From Gillisia sp. CAL575 (GTDB lineage: Bacteria; Bacteroidota; Bacteroidia; Flavobacteriales; Flavobacteriaceae): a stretch of 64,000 nucleotides of DNA. The stretch spans positions 1-64,000 of the forward strand of contig NZ_APHJ01000023.1 in the NCBI RefSeq assembly GCF_000403785.1, written 5' to 3'. Under the pieces are notes generated by a model, which ran no database searches, was not told where the DNA came from, and was given only the letters and a program-made list of their open reading frames with translations. How positions within the stretch are numbered: position 1 is the stretch's first letter; the number at the start of each line of letters is the position of its first letter. Both the position numbers and the translations under genes were made by a program. Positions 26,129-35,449 of the stretch are shown in pieces.

Positions 26129-26710
26129 ATGAAAACAACAATCAAAACCTTCGTAGTAGCACTAATTAGTTTAGTTGCTGTAAATGTGAATGCAGCCGAT
26201 GGGCTGGTGTTGAAAGTAAATAACGATCAAAACCTTATGGTGCAAATTGAAACAATTGAAAATGGGGCAAGGTTAACCCTGAAGAATAAAAGTGGTGAAA
26301 TTCTCTTTAAAAATGTTTTCTTTGAAGAAGAGTCTTTCACAAAGACACTCAGTTTTAAAGATCTTGCAGATGGAGAATATCATTTGAGTTTAGATAAAAA
26401 ATTTAGCATCTCAACATGGGTCATCAGAAAGAGTGGCGATCAATTGGATATAGATAAAAATGCATATGCCTTAGTGTTCAAACCAATCTTCAAAAAAGAT
26501 GATAAGTTGGTCTACTTTTATGTTGCCAATCCTACGGAAGAAAAAACCTACCTTGAAATTTATGATAAGAGTGGGGTTTTGGTTGGAACCTCCAAAAGTG
26601 ATAAACTTGTTGTTAAGAAAACCTTAGATTTTTCAACAATGCCTAACGGAGAATATTCTGTCATCGTAAAAATGGGCAATAAGAAATTCACGGAAAGGAT
26701 TTTTATCTAA
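26129..26710 (+). CDS. Secreted beta-sandwich protein of unknown function
   Basis: The 193-residue protein begins with a cleavable signal peptide (MKTTIKTFVVALISLVAVNVNAA). The mature part has two similar halves of about 80 residues, each with 'F...L.DGEY.L....K.F' endings ('FKDLADGEYHLSLDKKF' and 'FSTMPNGEYSVIVKMGNKKF'), like tandem immunoglobulin-type sandwiches common in Bacteroidota exported proteins. It lacks a type IX secretion C-terminal domain, although its last strand looks superficially similar. It is expressed as a single gene: divergent from an AraC regulator and followed by a very strong terminator. No function can be assigned. Confidence 0.8.
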   Translation: MKTTIKTFVVALISLVAVNVNAADGLVLKVNNDQNLMVQIETIENGARLTLKNKSGEILFKNVFFEEESFTKTLSFKDLADGEYHLSLDKKFSISTWVIRKSGDQLDIDKNAYALVFKPIFKKDDKLVYFYVANPTEEKTYLEIYDKSGVLVGTSKSDKLVVKKTLDFSTMPNGEYSVIVKMGNKKFTERIFI

Positions 26711-26711
26711 A

Positions 26712-26768
26712 TTTTCTACAATAAAAAAAGCCTCTATAATTTGTAGAGGCTTTTTTTATTGTAGAAAA
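26712..26768. terminator. Perfect 25-bp bidirectional terminator hairpin
   Basis: Arms at 26712-26736 and 26744-26768 are exact reverse complements around a 7-base loop. The core is AAAAAAAGCCTCTA with T-runs on both strands. Confidence 0.9.
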
Positions 26769-26870
26769 TGAAGGCAATTCATAAATGTTAAATAAAACCT
26801 AAAATATTAAAACTATTATTCTAGTTATAGTTAAAATACGGTTATTCGCCATTCATCAATCCCAAGGTAT

Positions 26871-29651
26871 ATGTCTAAGCGTTTTTTTTTAAGCCTCATT
26901 ATTGCTGCAACCTCATTATTTTCATTTTCTCAAGAATTTTCTGTTTCAGGAAAGCTAATAGATCTAGATACCAAATTGCCCTTAGAAGCAGCGACTGTGT
27001 TTGTTGAATCTGTAAAGGATAGCTCTTTAATAACTTATACGATATCAGATAAATTTGGAGTGTTTAATCTTAAAGGGAGAACTCAGGCTTCAAAAGTGAA
27101 TTTATATATCTCTTTTGTGGGATACCAAGCTTATGAAAGGGAAATAATGCTAGAAGAGAATAGAGTATTGCAGTTAGAAGATATCAGCCTGAATGGCCAA
27201 ATTGAATCTCTGGGGGATGTCGTGATACAAGGCAGGAGAGCACCGATAACAATTAAGAAGGATACTTTAGAATTTAATGTGGCTTCCTTTAAAACTAAAA
27301 AGGATGCTAATGTGGAAGATCTATTAAAAGAACTTCCCGGTGTAGAGGTAGATGAGCAAGGGAACATCACTGTAAATGGAAAACCTGTAAATAAAATATT
27401 AGTGAATGGTAAGCCATTTTTTGGGAATGATCCAACTATCGCAACCAGAAATCTTACTAAAGAGATTGTAGATAAAATACAGGTAACCGATACTAAAACA
27501 GATTCTGAAGCCTTTAATGATGAAAATGGAGATGATCAAAATAAAACCATCAACATCACTATAGACGAAGAGAAAAACAAAGGAATTTTTGGTAGAGTGG
27601 CAGCTGGTGCAGGAACCGATGAACGTTTTGAGTACGCGGGATTAATGAATTATTTTAATAATGATCTTCGAATAAGCGCCCTTTCAGGGGGAAATAACAT
27701 TAATTCACCAGGATTTAGCTTCGGTGAAATTCAGAAAATGTTTGGAAATCCTACTTATATTAATGTGAATGGGAGTGGAACTTTGGATTTTGGAGGTAGA
27801 GTTTTTGGAGGCGGAGATGGGATTATAAATTCCAGAACTGCAGGATTAAATTATGCCGATAATCTAGGGGAGAAGGTGGAGATTTCTTCAGATTATTTTT
27901 ATTCCGCTTCAAATTCTTATGAAGATAAAATTAGAAATAGAGAAAATATTCTGCCAGAACAGCGTTATTTTTCAAATTTGATTTCACGTTCCGATAGTAA
28001 TAGTGATAACCATGCTATTAATCTTAATTTAAAAACGAAAATAGATTCCACTTTTTTAATCGAATTCAAGCCAAGGTTTAATTATACCAAAGGAGATTCT
28101 CGATTTACAAGTTCAGAAGAAACTTTAAATGAGGATATGGTACTCACAAATTCATCTTCTACTAATAAAGAAGCCTCCAGAGAAGGAAAGAACTTTAAAA
28201 GTGATCTAACCCTAAACAAGAAATTTGGAGCAAATGGTGGGTTTGTAAAGTTTTCTATTGAAAATGAAATAAATGATACCGATAATGATAATTTTTCTCA
28301 ATCTGAAACCAAGATCTTTGGTGAAACTCCTCAAGAGATCCTTAGAGACCAATTTACAAATGGTAATCAACAATCTAATGGGATAGAGATCAATACCAAT
28401 GTTCGTGTGCCATTAATCCCTAAGAAGGTGTTCTTGGATCTGGAGTATAAATTTGAAAATCAGAATAAAGATGATACACAATTTGTTTATGACCTAGATC
28501 AAAATTTGGATACTTATTCTTTGCTGAATTTAGATCAGAGTACAGATTTTTCTAATGTAGATAGAGCATCAACACCTGAAATAGGCCTAACATACGATTC
28601 AGAAAAATTTAGAATTAGACTGAATACGGGGTATGTATTTAGAAGTTTAGAAAGTGATGATGACTTAAGGAATATCAATTTTGAAAACGAATTTAATGCT
28701 ATAGAATATAACGGAAACCTTCGCTATAAATTCAGTGAGAAAACTTCACTATATTCTGGATTTGGTTTATCCAATGATGTGCCCGGGATAAGACAATTAT
28801 CACCTTACATAGATGTTTCAGACCCGTTAAATATTATTCAGGGAAACCCCGATCTAAAGCCTACCAAATCTCATTATCTCTATTTAAATTTAAATAATTA
28901 TGATTTCCAGTCGCGCTCAGGAATGTATGCTTATGTGAATGTAAATATTGCTAATGATAGGGTAGTGTCTAGATCTACAATAGATCCTACATTTATTAGA
29001 ACCACAACTTATGATAATGTTGATGGTTATTATCAGATATTTGGAAATACCAATTATAGTAAGAATATTACTTTAGATAGTCTAAGGACTTTAAATTTTG
29101 ATGCAGGTATTGGTATTAATGCAAGTAGGAACGTTAATTTTAATAATGATGTAAAATACGCAAGTAGGAATTTTTCTTATAGGCCAAATTTCGGTTTGAA
29201 ATTTACATGGAAATAACTATTTGAGATTAGACCTAATTATGAAATAAGTTATACCAGCAGTAAATTTGATTTGGATAATTTTGAAGACAGAAATTTTGTT
29301 AGACATGAGCTTAGGTTTAGGACGACCACTTATTATCCGAAGAAATTAGAATGGAATAATGATATCAAATATATTATTAATCCAGATGTAGCGCCAGGTT
29401 TTCTAACTAGTTCGGTTTTTTGGAATAGCTCCTTAGCTTATTCTGTATTAAAGGATCAAGGGACAATTACATTTAAGGTATACGATCTCCTTAACCAGAA
29501 TACAAATTCACAGCGTACAGCAACTCAGGATTATATTCAGGATATGGAAAGTACTGTACTCCAGCGCTATTTCATGCTAGGCTTCAGCTATAAATTTAAT
29601 ACTCTCGGTAAGAAAGGTGAAACCGGTAAAAGCAATTTTTGGTTTGATTAA
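26871..29651 (+). pseudogene. TonB-receptor-like outer-membrane barrel protein interrupted by an in-frame stop
   Basis: The gene encodes an outer-membrane beta-barrel protein of about 926 residues. It has a signal peptide (MSKRFFLSLIIAATSLFSFS), a carboxypeptidase-D-regulatory-like domain (residues ~24-110), a plug-like part ('LLKELPGVEVDEQGNITVNG', 'ILVNGKPFFGNDP') and a long barrel. A single TAA at 29214-29216, after 'FTWK', splits it into 26871-29216 (781 residues) and a same-frame remainder that reads on as 'LFEIRPNYEISYTSSKF' and ends at 29651. No base is missing or added, so one substitution (for example AAA to TAA) explains it. A sequencing error or stop read-through cannot be excluded. 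Without the last strands the barrel would probably not fold. Confidence 0.85.
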
Positions 29652-29688
29652 AAAAAGCCTTTGCAATTGCAGAGGCTTTTTTTAATCA
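29645..29688. terminator. Terminator overlapping the stop codon of the barrel gene
   Basis: Two 22-base arms containing AAAAAAAGCC and its complement pair with one wobble and almost no loop. The stop codon of the preceding gene lies inside the left arm. T-runs on both strands would also serve the convergent MscS gene. Confidence 0.82.
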
Positions 29689-29745
29689 TTCAAGGTTAAA
29701 TCTAATTTAAACCTTTCAGTTTAAATGATGGAATCGATTTTAGTT

Positions 29746-30636
29746 TTACTCCTCTTTTGAAGGCTCATTAATGGATAACTTGTTAGTAAAATCAATAGTT
29801 CTAATAGGGAACGGAATATTGATTCCGTTTTTATCATACGCTTTCTTAATTGCTATAATAGCTTTGTTCTTAGCAACTAATATATCTCGATTTCTAGTAA
29901 CATCTGTCCAGAAACGAACTACAAAGTTAATAGAGCTATCTCCAAATTCCCCATACATAAATTCCACTTCCTCATTTCCTCTTTGCGGGAATAAAGATTG
30001 CATAGTTTCAATAGTTAATTTTTGAACGAATTCAAGATCACTACTATATCCTACTCCACAATTAACAAATACACGAGACCTAGCCGTTCTTGTATAATTC
30101 TTAAAAGGCTCTTCAACAATCTTAGAATTGGGGATCATCACATAATTGTTATCAGACTCCTTTACCACAATATTTCTCAAATTGATCTCTATAACTTCAC
30201 CAGCGTATCCATTTGTTTCTACCCAATCTCCAATTTGTAGTTCGGGTAAGAAACTTAAAATAACACCACTAAACGTATTGCTAAGTGTGCCTTGAAGCGC
30301 AAGACCAATTGCTAGTCCAACCACACCAGCACCGGCTAGTACAGATGTTAATACTGTATCAAGGTTAAGAAGACTTAGCGCAATAAAGAATCCAAGTAAA
30401 ATAATGAGAACCTTTACGACTTTGGTTGTTATCTGCCTAATAGAATCTTGGGAACCCTTTCTTTTAAGTAACTTATCTGCAAGTTGTGCTGCATATTTCG
30501 CGATAAAAATAAATATCACAAAAATTACAGCTGCTAATAAAAAATTTGGAAGATTAAGAATTATGGAGTCTAACCACGAGGCCATTTTATCCCATATTCC
30601 CCTAATAGATTCATTTAAATTGAATTCGTTCGCCAT
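29746..30636 (-). CDS. Mechanosensitive ion channel, MscS family
   Basis: The protein is an inner-membrane channel that opens under membrane tension to release solutes on osmotic downshock. The 296-residue protein has three predicted membrane segments in its first ~125 residues, the pore helix 'GVVGLAIGLALQGTLSNTFSGVILSF', and a cytoplasmic beta/alpha vestibule ('IGDWVETNGYAGEVIEINLRN', 'VMIPNSKIVEEPFKNYTR'). This is the compact MscS layout of about 286 residues in E. coli. It starts 15 bases after dps, so the two are probably co-transcribed. Confidence 0.94.
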   Translation of the reverse strand: MANEFNLNESIRGIWDKMASWLDSIILNLPNFLLAAVIFVIFIFIAKYAAQLADKLLKRKGSQDSIRQITTKVVKVLIILLGFFIALSLLNLDTVLTSVLAGAGVVGLAIGLALQGTLSNTFSGVILSFLPELQIGDWVETNGYAGEVIEINLRNIVVKESDNNYVMIPNSKIVEEPFKNYTRTARSRVFVNCGVGYSSDLEFVQKLTIETMQSLFPQRGNEEVEFMYGEFGDSSINFVVRFWTDVTRNRDILVAKNKAIIAIKKAYDKNGINIPFPIRTIDFTNKLSINEPSKEE

Positions 30637-30651
30637 CTAGGAGTTTCTTTT

Positions 30652-31143
30652 TTATAAAGTTTTATGCGTGTCGTTGGTTTTCATTTTCCACGCATCTAGC
30701 ATCCAACTGGTCTTTTCTAACTCTCCAATATACCCTCCAACTAGATCTATTGTTCCTTCATCACCACCCTTATCTGCCACCTCAGCAACTTTTCTAAGTT
30801 GTTTCAAAATAATACCATGATCCTCTAATAAGGTTTCAATCATGCGAGAGTCTGAAAGATCAGATGGAGATTCTTTAACTGTAGAAGTTTTAAGATATTC
30901 ACTAAAATTACTCACGGGCTGATAACGGAGAGTAAGTATTCTCTCGGCTATTTCATCCACTTTAAGTTTAGCATCGTCATATAATTCTTCAAATTTCTCA
31001 TGAAGGTCAAAAAAGTTCTTTCCAATAACGTTCCAATGAAAGTTTCTAAGCTTTTGATAATATAAGTGATAATCTGCCAGAAGAATATTTAGTTCTTTTA
31101 CAGTGATTGCTGTTTTTTTATCGTCTAATCCTAAGTAGCTCAT
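30652..31143 (-). CDS. dps: Dps family DNA-protection ferritin-like protein
   Basis: Dps forms a 12-subunit shell that oxidises and stores iron and protects DNA in starvation. The 163-residue length is typical. The ferroxidase residues lie in 'YYQKLRNFHWNVIGKNFFDLHEKFEELYDDAKLKVDEIAER' (split here into helix A end and helix B): His in FHWNV, His in DLHEKF, and the acidic Glu/Asp that follow. The C-terminus has 'GYIGELEKTSWMLDAW'. A promoter matching the Bacteroidota consensus lies just upstream, and MscS follows at 15 bases, suggesting a stress operon. Confidence 0.93.
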   Translation of the reverse strand: MSYLGLDDKKTAITVKELNILLADYHLYYQKLRNFHWNVIGKNFFDLHEKFEELYDDAKLKVDEIAERILTLRYQPVSNFSEYLKTSTVKESPSDLSDSRMIETLLEDHGIILKQLRKVAEVADKGGDEGTIDLVGGYIGELEKTSWMLDAWKMKTNDTHKTL

Positions 31144-31175
31144 AGTTTTTATTTATTGATTCTTAAATTATCATA

Positions 31176-31206
31176 CAAAAATATGATAGTAGATGTTGCT
31201 ATCCAA
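31176..31206 (-). promoter_or_regulatory. Promoter for dps
   Basis: On the minus strand TATTTTTG (plus coordinates 31176-31183) matches TAnnTTTG, and a TTG (31204-31206) lies 20 bases upstream of it. The start codon of dps is 32 bases downstream. Confidence 0.7.
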
Positions 31207-31243
31207 TTTTAAAAATAGGTTTAATACAACTTTAACGGGAGTT

Positions 31244-31564
31244 TTATTCAATTTCTCTACCCGATTTAAGATCGAGCTTTGCCATTAATTCTTTGGATAT
31301 CTGACCACCAGAAATACCGTAACCATCCACCAAAGTGCCTTTTTTGCCATCTTTAGTATGAATGCAATATAGAATGGCATTATCATCTGGATTACTCATT
31401 CCTTCAAATCTCAAAACTTTATCTACTTCAAAATCGTCAACATGATATGTTTGACATTCCGCTTTTAACTCTATTTTTTCATCCATCAAATTAAAATCGT
31501 ATTCATATCCTTCTTCCAATTTTAATATATTGATAGCTTGTGAAAGTGTCCCGTAATCCTTCAT
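31244..31564 (-). CDS. Conserved small hypothetical protein, 106 residues
   Basis: The protein is soluble and acidic ('MKDYGTLSQAINILKLEEGY', 'FDLMDEKIEL'-like segment, 'CIHTKDGKKGTLVDGYGISGG'). Small proteins of this type in Bacteroidota are often labelled 'phosphoribosylpyrophosphate synthetase', but nothing here shows PRPP synthase motifs, and I consider that label unsafe. It stands between a coupled DCC/small-membrane-protein pair and dps on the same strand, with about 100 bases on both sides, so it is probably transcribed alone. No function is assigned. Confidence 0.75.
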   Translation of the reverse strand: MKDYGTLSQAINILKLEEGYEYDFNLMDEKIELKAECQTYHVDDFEVDKVLRFEGMSNPDDNAILYCIHTKDGKKGTLVDGYGISGGQISKELMAKLDLKSGREIE

Positions 31565-31663
31565 TTTAGTTATATTTTATATTTATAAGGAAAGTTACTG
31601 CCATGGTTTTCTAAAAACAAATTGCATTTAATGTTTAGTAAAAGTTTAACTCGTTCAACACCT

Positions 31664-31801
31664 TTATTCTTTGCTATTCTTACTTCGGAATAGGGCAAAA
31701 GGAATCGCGAAAAAGATAAATAAATACCAACCTGTGATGATACCGAAAAGGGTGATAATTGCTGCAACAATATAGATCCAATACGATTTTAGGAATTTCA
31801 T
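31664..31801 (-). CDS. 45-residue membrane protein translationally coupled to the DCC gene
   Basis: The start ATG (31801-31799) overlaps the TGA stop of the upstream DCC-family gene as ATGA, a classic coupling arrangement. The 45 residues (starting MKFLKSYWIYIVAAIITLFG) contain two hydrophobic segments separated by a short turn and end in a basic tail. Neither the length nor the sequence matches a family I can name. An in-frame ATG at 31846 exists, but it lies inside the neighbour and gives an unlikely N-terminus. Because of the overlap and the membrane-like composition I think it is real. Confidence 0.65.
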   Translation of the reverse strand: MKFLKSYWIYIVAAIITLFGIITGWYLFIFFAIPFALFRSKNSKE

Positions 31802-32262
31802 ATGGTGATTGAAATCAGGATTATAAAGAGCAAATAGTAAAACCAATATATCTTTGGTTTTACTGGATCGCTTCCAAATAATAGAATGGTTAACTTATAA
31901 TAGAAACTCCTGTTTTTAGCAATATGATTATATGCATTATTACTTAAAACCTTAAACCATTTTTGTCTCTTATACCATAAATGCCATTTGGGATTGCCCA
32001 AATAATACTGGATCTTATATGCCGAGTCTGGCCCTGAATAGACATTTCCATTGGTGTCTATAAGCCTACTCGCTTTCTGAAATTCTTTAATTGGAATATC
32101 GGGAAATTCGAGTCCTGCTTCCTGATATGTACGAAAAATCACTTTACCTTTTGTTCTGTATTCCCATCTATTCTTCCACCATTTGCAAAATTTACAGTCG
32201 CCATCCCATATAAAGATTGAATATTCTGGAGGATGATTGGTTTTATTTATTTCTTGAAACAT
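31798..32262 (-). CDS. DCC family thiol-disulfide oxidoreductase (DUF393)
   Basis: I place the start at 32262 (MFQEINKTNHPPEYS), giving 154 residues; the longer frame to 32382 would run through the promoter region of the divergent epimerase gene. The family motif is clear: 'IWDGDCKFCKWW' near residue 20, with the DxxCxxC-like cysteine pair, followed by 'IDTNGNVYSGPDSAYKIQYYLG'. Family members are predicted thioredoxin-like oxidoreductases whose partners are unknown. A C-terminal hydrophobic segment suggests membrane attachment. It is coupled to the 45-residue membrane protein by an ATGA overlap, so they may work as a pair. Confidence 0.87.
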   Translation of the reverse strand: MFQEINKTNHPPEYSIFIWDGDCKFCKWWKNRWEYRTKGKVIFRTYQEAGLEFPDIPIKEFQKASRLIDTNGNVYSGPDSAYKIQYYLGNPKWHLWYKRQKWFKVLSNNAYNHIAKNRSFYYKLTILLFGSDPVKPKIYWFYYLLFIILISITI

Positions 32263-32306
32263 GTAATTGAATTGTATAAACAATAAAGTTATAAAATTGA
32301 AATTGA

Positions 32307-32314
32307 TACTTTTG
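32307..32314 (+). promoter_or_regulatory. Candidate -7 box at the head of the polysaccharide locus
   Basis: TACTTTTG matches TAnnTTTG and lies 63 bases before the first epimerase start. No TTG was seen at the normal -33 spacing. Confidence 0.45.
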
Positions 32315-32376
32315 TGAAAACTAAGTATTTTAAAGGGTGATTGCAGATCAACCAAAATACTTGGCAATTCAAATAT

Positions 32377-33411
32377 ATGCAAGAAGAACTTGAAAACAAG
32401 GTTTTAGTAACCGGAGCCGCAGGATTTATAGGATTTCATTTAACAAAGCAGTTATTAGACTTGGGCTTTGAGGTAATAGGTCTGGATAATTTAAATGATT
32501 ACTATGATGTAAATTTAAAGTTAGCAAGACTTAAAGAATTAGGGATTGATCAAGCTGTAATAAGTTATAATGAAACACTTCAAAGTGCAAAATTCTCCAA
32601 ATTTCAGTTTATAAAATTAAATTTAGAGGATAGAGAACAATTACCACAGCTTTTTAAAGAGCATAGTTTTAAAATTGTTTGTAACCTGGCAGCACAAGCT
32701 GGAGTTAGGTATAGTCTAGAAAACCCGGAAGCTTATATAGATAGTAATGTAGTTGGTTTCTTAAATATTTTAGAATGTTGCAGAAATTATAATATTGAGC
32801 ATTTAGTTTATGCAACCAGTTCTAGTGTGTATGGACAAAACAAAAAGATTCCTTTCTCTGTAAAAGATAATGTGGATCATCCTATTAGTTTATATGCAGC
32901 CACAAAGAAAAGCAACGAATTAATGGCACATACCTATGGCCACTTATTTAATTTTAAAACCACCGGTCTCCGTTTTTTCACAGTCTATGGGCCATGGGGA
33001 AGACCAGATATGGCAATGTTTTTATTTACTAATGCTATAATTAATGCTAAGCCTATAAAGGTGTTTAACAATGGTAATTTGGAAAGAGATTTTACCTTCA
33101 TAGATGATATTATAGATGGGATCTTGAAGATTGTTACTAGTAAAAAAGAGCAAAAATCAAACTATAGTCTCTATAATATTGGGAATAGTAAACCAGTTAA
33201 ACTTTTAGATTTTATCAATGAGATAGAAAGTGAACTAGACATAAAAGCTGAGAAGGAAATGTTGCCTATGCAAGCTGGGGATGTAGAGCGAACTTGGGCA
33301 GATGTTAGTGATCTAAAAAGAGATTTCGGGTACAAGCCAAGGACAAGCATAAAAGAAGGAGTAAGAAAGTATATAGATTGGTATAAGGAGTATTATATTC
33401 AAAATAAATAA
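32377..33411 (+). CDS. UDP-glucuronate 4-epimerase, copy 1 (NAD-dependent epimerase)
   Basis: The enzyme interconverts UDP-glucuronate and UDP-galacturonate. I chose the ATG at 32377 (MQEELENKVLVTGAAGF); the frame extends to a TTG at 32341. The protein is an extended short-chain dehydrogenase with the NAD-binding GAAGFIGFH, 'LDNLNDYYDVNLKLARL' (the UDP-uronate epimerase hallmark), 'LAAQAGVRYSLENPEAYIDS', the active-site SSSVYGQN and YAATKKS, and 'RFFTVYGPWGRPDMA'. A close paralogue is at 39167. It opens the polysaccharide locus and ends 1 base before rfbB. With Ugd further along, the window has a full route from UDP-glucose to UDP-galacturonate. Confidence 0.9.
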   Translation: MQEELENKVLVTGAAGFIGFHLTKQLLDLGFEVIGLDNLNDYYDVNLKLARLKELGIDQAVISYNETLQSAKFSKFQFIKLNLEDREQLPQLFKEHSFKIVCNLAAQAGVRYSLENPEAYIDSNVVGFLNILECCRNYNIEHLVYATSSSVYGQNKKIPFSVKDNVDHPISLYAATKKSNELMAHTYGHLFNFKTTGLRFFTVYGPWGRPDMAMFLFTNAIINAKPIKVFNNGNLERDFTFIDDIIDGILKIVTSKKEQKSNYSLYNIGNSKPVKLLDFINEIESELDIKAEKEMLPMQAGDVERTWADVSDLKRDFGYKPRTSIKEGVRKYIDWYKEYYIQNK

Positions 33412-33412
33412 T

Positions 33413-34462
33413 ATGAAAGTTTTGATAACTGGAGGAGCAGGTTTCATTGGCTCACATGTAGTAAGGTTATTTGTAAATAAATATCCTGAATATGAAATTT
33501 TCAATTTAGATGCATTAACCTATGCTGGGAATTTAGAAAATTTGAGAGATATTGAAGGTGCATCCAATTATAAATTTTTGAAAGCTGATATTAATGATGT
33601 CTTAGAAATTGATGCTTTATTTGAAAAATATCAGTTTGATAAGGTAATTCATCTTGCTGCGGAATCTCATGTAGATCGCTCAATTTCTGATCCTCTCGCA
33701 TTTGTACGTACCAATGTGATTGGGACTATGAATTTGCTTAACGCAGCGAAGGGTTTATGGAAAGATAACTTTAAAGAAAAACTGTTTTATCATATTAGTA
33801 CCGATGAAGTTTATGGAACTCTTGGCGAAACAGGATTGTTTACTGAATCTACATCGTACGCACCTAATTCACCATATTCTGCTTCAAAAGCAAGTTCAGA
33901 TCATTTTGTGAGAGCATACGGAGAAACTTATGATTTGCCTTATATAATTTCCAACTGTTCAAATAATTATGGCCCAAATCAATTTCCAGAAAAACTGATT
34001 CCTTTATTTATTAATAATATTATCGATAAAAAGCCTCTTCCAGTTTATGGAAATGGGGATTATACTAGAGATTGGTTATATGTAATTGATCATGCAATTG
34101 CGATTGATAAAGTTTTCCATCAGGGTAGAAATAAAGAAACATATAACATTGGTGGAATTAATGAGTGGAAAAATATCGACTTGGTAAAACTTCTTTGCAA
34201 AATAATGGATGCTAAACTTAACAGAGCGGAAGGTAGCTCTGCGGAATTAATTAATTTTATACAAGATCGACTAGGTCATGATAAGCGTTATGCTATAGAT
34301 GCTTCCAAAATAGGTAAACAATTAGGCTGGAAACCCACTGTAACTTTTCAGGAGGGCTTAGAGACTACAATTGACTGGTATTTGGATAATGAAGAATGGT
34401 TAAAAAATGTGACCTCAGGGAAATATAAAGATTATTATTTAAATCAATATTCTAGCAAATAA
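33413..34462 (+). CDS. rfbB: dTDP-glucose 4,6-dehydratase
   Basis: This enzyme converts dTDP-glucose to dTDP-4-keto-6-deoxyglucose. The 349-residue protein shows GGAGFIGSH, the diagnostic 'LDALTYAGNLENL', 'AAESHVDRSI', 'STDEVYGTLG', the YSASKASSDH active site, and 'NNYGPNQFPEKLIPL'. It forms a tight pair with rfbA, 3 bases downstream. rfbC and rfbD are not found in the window, so the keto sugar is either turned into rhamnose by genes elsewhere or made into another deoxysugar. Confidence 0.95.
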   Translation: MKVLITGGAGFIGSHVVRLFVNKYPEYEIFNLDALTYAGNLENLRDIEGASNYKFLKADINDVLEIDALFEKYQFDKVIHLAAESHVDRSISDPLAFVRTNVIGTMNLLNAAKGLWKDNFKEKLFYHISTDEVYGTLGETGLFTESTSYAPNSPYSASKASSDHFVRAYGETYDLPYIISNCSNNYGPNQFPEKLIPLFINNIIDKKPLPVYGNGDYTRDWLYVIDHAIAIDKVFHQGRNKETYNIGGINEWKNIDLVKLLCKIMDAKLNRAEGSSAELINFIQDRLGHDKRYAIDASKIGKQLGWKPTVTFQEGLETTIDWYLDNEEWLKNVTSGKYKDYYLNQYSSK

Positions 34463-34465
34463 AGT

Positions 34466-35344
34466 ATGAAAGGAATAATATTAGCAGGAGGAACGGGTAC
34501 TAGACTCTATCCCATAACAAAGGGAATTTCTAAACAGCTGTTGCCAATTTATGATAAACCGATGATCTATTATCCTTTATCTGTTTTAATGTTGGCTGGG
34601 ATACGTGATATTTTAATAATTTCTACCCCTGAAGATCTTCCCAATTTTAAAAAATTACTAGGAGATGGAAAAGAGTTAGGGATGAAATTTTCTTTTGAAG
34701 AACAAGCCTCCCCAGATGGCCTTGCCCAAGCATTCATTATTGGTGAAGATTTTATTGGAGATGATGATGTTTGTTTGATATTGGGGGATAATATTTTTTA
34801 CGGACAAGGATTCACGGGCATGCTTAAAAAAGCAGTAGAAAATTCCAAAAATAAAAAAGCAACGGTCTTTGGTTATTACGTAAACGATCCACATAGGTAT
34901 GGGGTTGTTGATTTCAATATCAAAGGGGAAGTTAAGAGTATCGAAGAGAAACCTATTAATCCAAAAAGCAACTATGCAGTAACAGGAATTTATTTTTATC
35001 CAAATTCAGTTATTAAAACAGCGAAATCTGTAAACCCAAGCGAGCGCGGTGAATTAGAAATAACGAGTGTGAACCAAAAATATTTAACAGAAGAGAAATT
35101 AGAAGTGGAATTAATGGGTAGAGGATTTGCTTGGCTAGATACAGGGACTCATGAATCCTTTTTGGAGGCCTCAAATTTTGTACATACAATAGAAAAACGT
35201 CAAGGGCTTAAAATAGCATGTATTGAAGAGATAGCTTACGATAAAAAATATATTTCCAGAGAGCAATTACGTGAACTAGCAATCCCATTACGAAAAAATG
35301 AATATGGGGAATACTTGATGAAAATTTTAAATAAAATTCAATAA
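34466..35344 (+). CDS. rfbA: Glucose-1-phosphate thymidylyltransferase
   Basis: The enzyme makes dTDP-glucose from glucose-1-phosphate and dTTP, the substrate of the neighbouring RfbB. The 292-residue protein begins '[18 protein letters not shown]', then '[17 protein letters not shown]', both nucleotidyltransferase hallmarks, followed by '[10 protein letters not shown]' and '[16 protein letters not shown]'-like C-terminal sequence. Length is typical for RmlA. Confidence 0.96.
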   Translation: MKGIILAGGTGTRLYPITKGISKQLLPIYDKPMIYYPLSVLMLAGIRDILIISTPEDLPNFKKLLGDGKELGMKFSFEEQASPDGLAQAFIIGEDFIGDDDVCLILGDNIFYGQGFTGMLKKAVENSKNKKATVFGYYVNDPHRYGVVDFNIKGEVKSIEEKPINPKSNYAVTGIYFYPNSVIKTAKSVNPSERGELEITSVNQKYLTEEKLEVELMGRGFAWLDTGTHESFLEASNFVHTIEKRQGLKIACIEEIAYDKKYISREQLRELAIPLRKNEYGEYLMKILNKIQ

Positions 35345-35412
35345 CTGTTTAGTGAATTTCCTTTTCACACTTCTTTAAGAGTTACAAAACCCTATCGCTA
35401 ATTTAGAAATAC

Positions 35413-35420
35413 TATCTTTG
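35413..35420 (+). promoter_or_regulatory. Candidate -7 promoter box
   Basis: TATCTTTG, an exact TAnnTTTG, lies 30 bases before the epimerase gene at 35450 in a 105-base gap, suggesting a new internal transcription start in the polysaccharide locus. No TTG was seen at -33. Confidence 0.5.
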
Positions 35421-35449
35421 CCGATTGTTAACTAAAACTTTCGTATTTA

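Noticed and set aside
26129-26710. Type IX secretion system cargo
   Set aside because: The C-terminus only superficially resembles a sorting domain, and no clear TIGR04183-like motif was seen.
31570-31770. Minus-strand ORF of 66 codons
   Set aside because: It overlaps the 45-residue membrane protein in another frame and has no start signal or recognisable pattern.
35345-35449. Terminator after rfbA
   Set aside because: A 5-bp stem GTGAA/TTCAC without a proper T-run is too weak.
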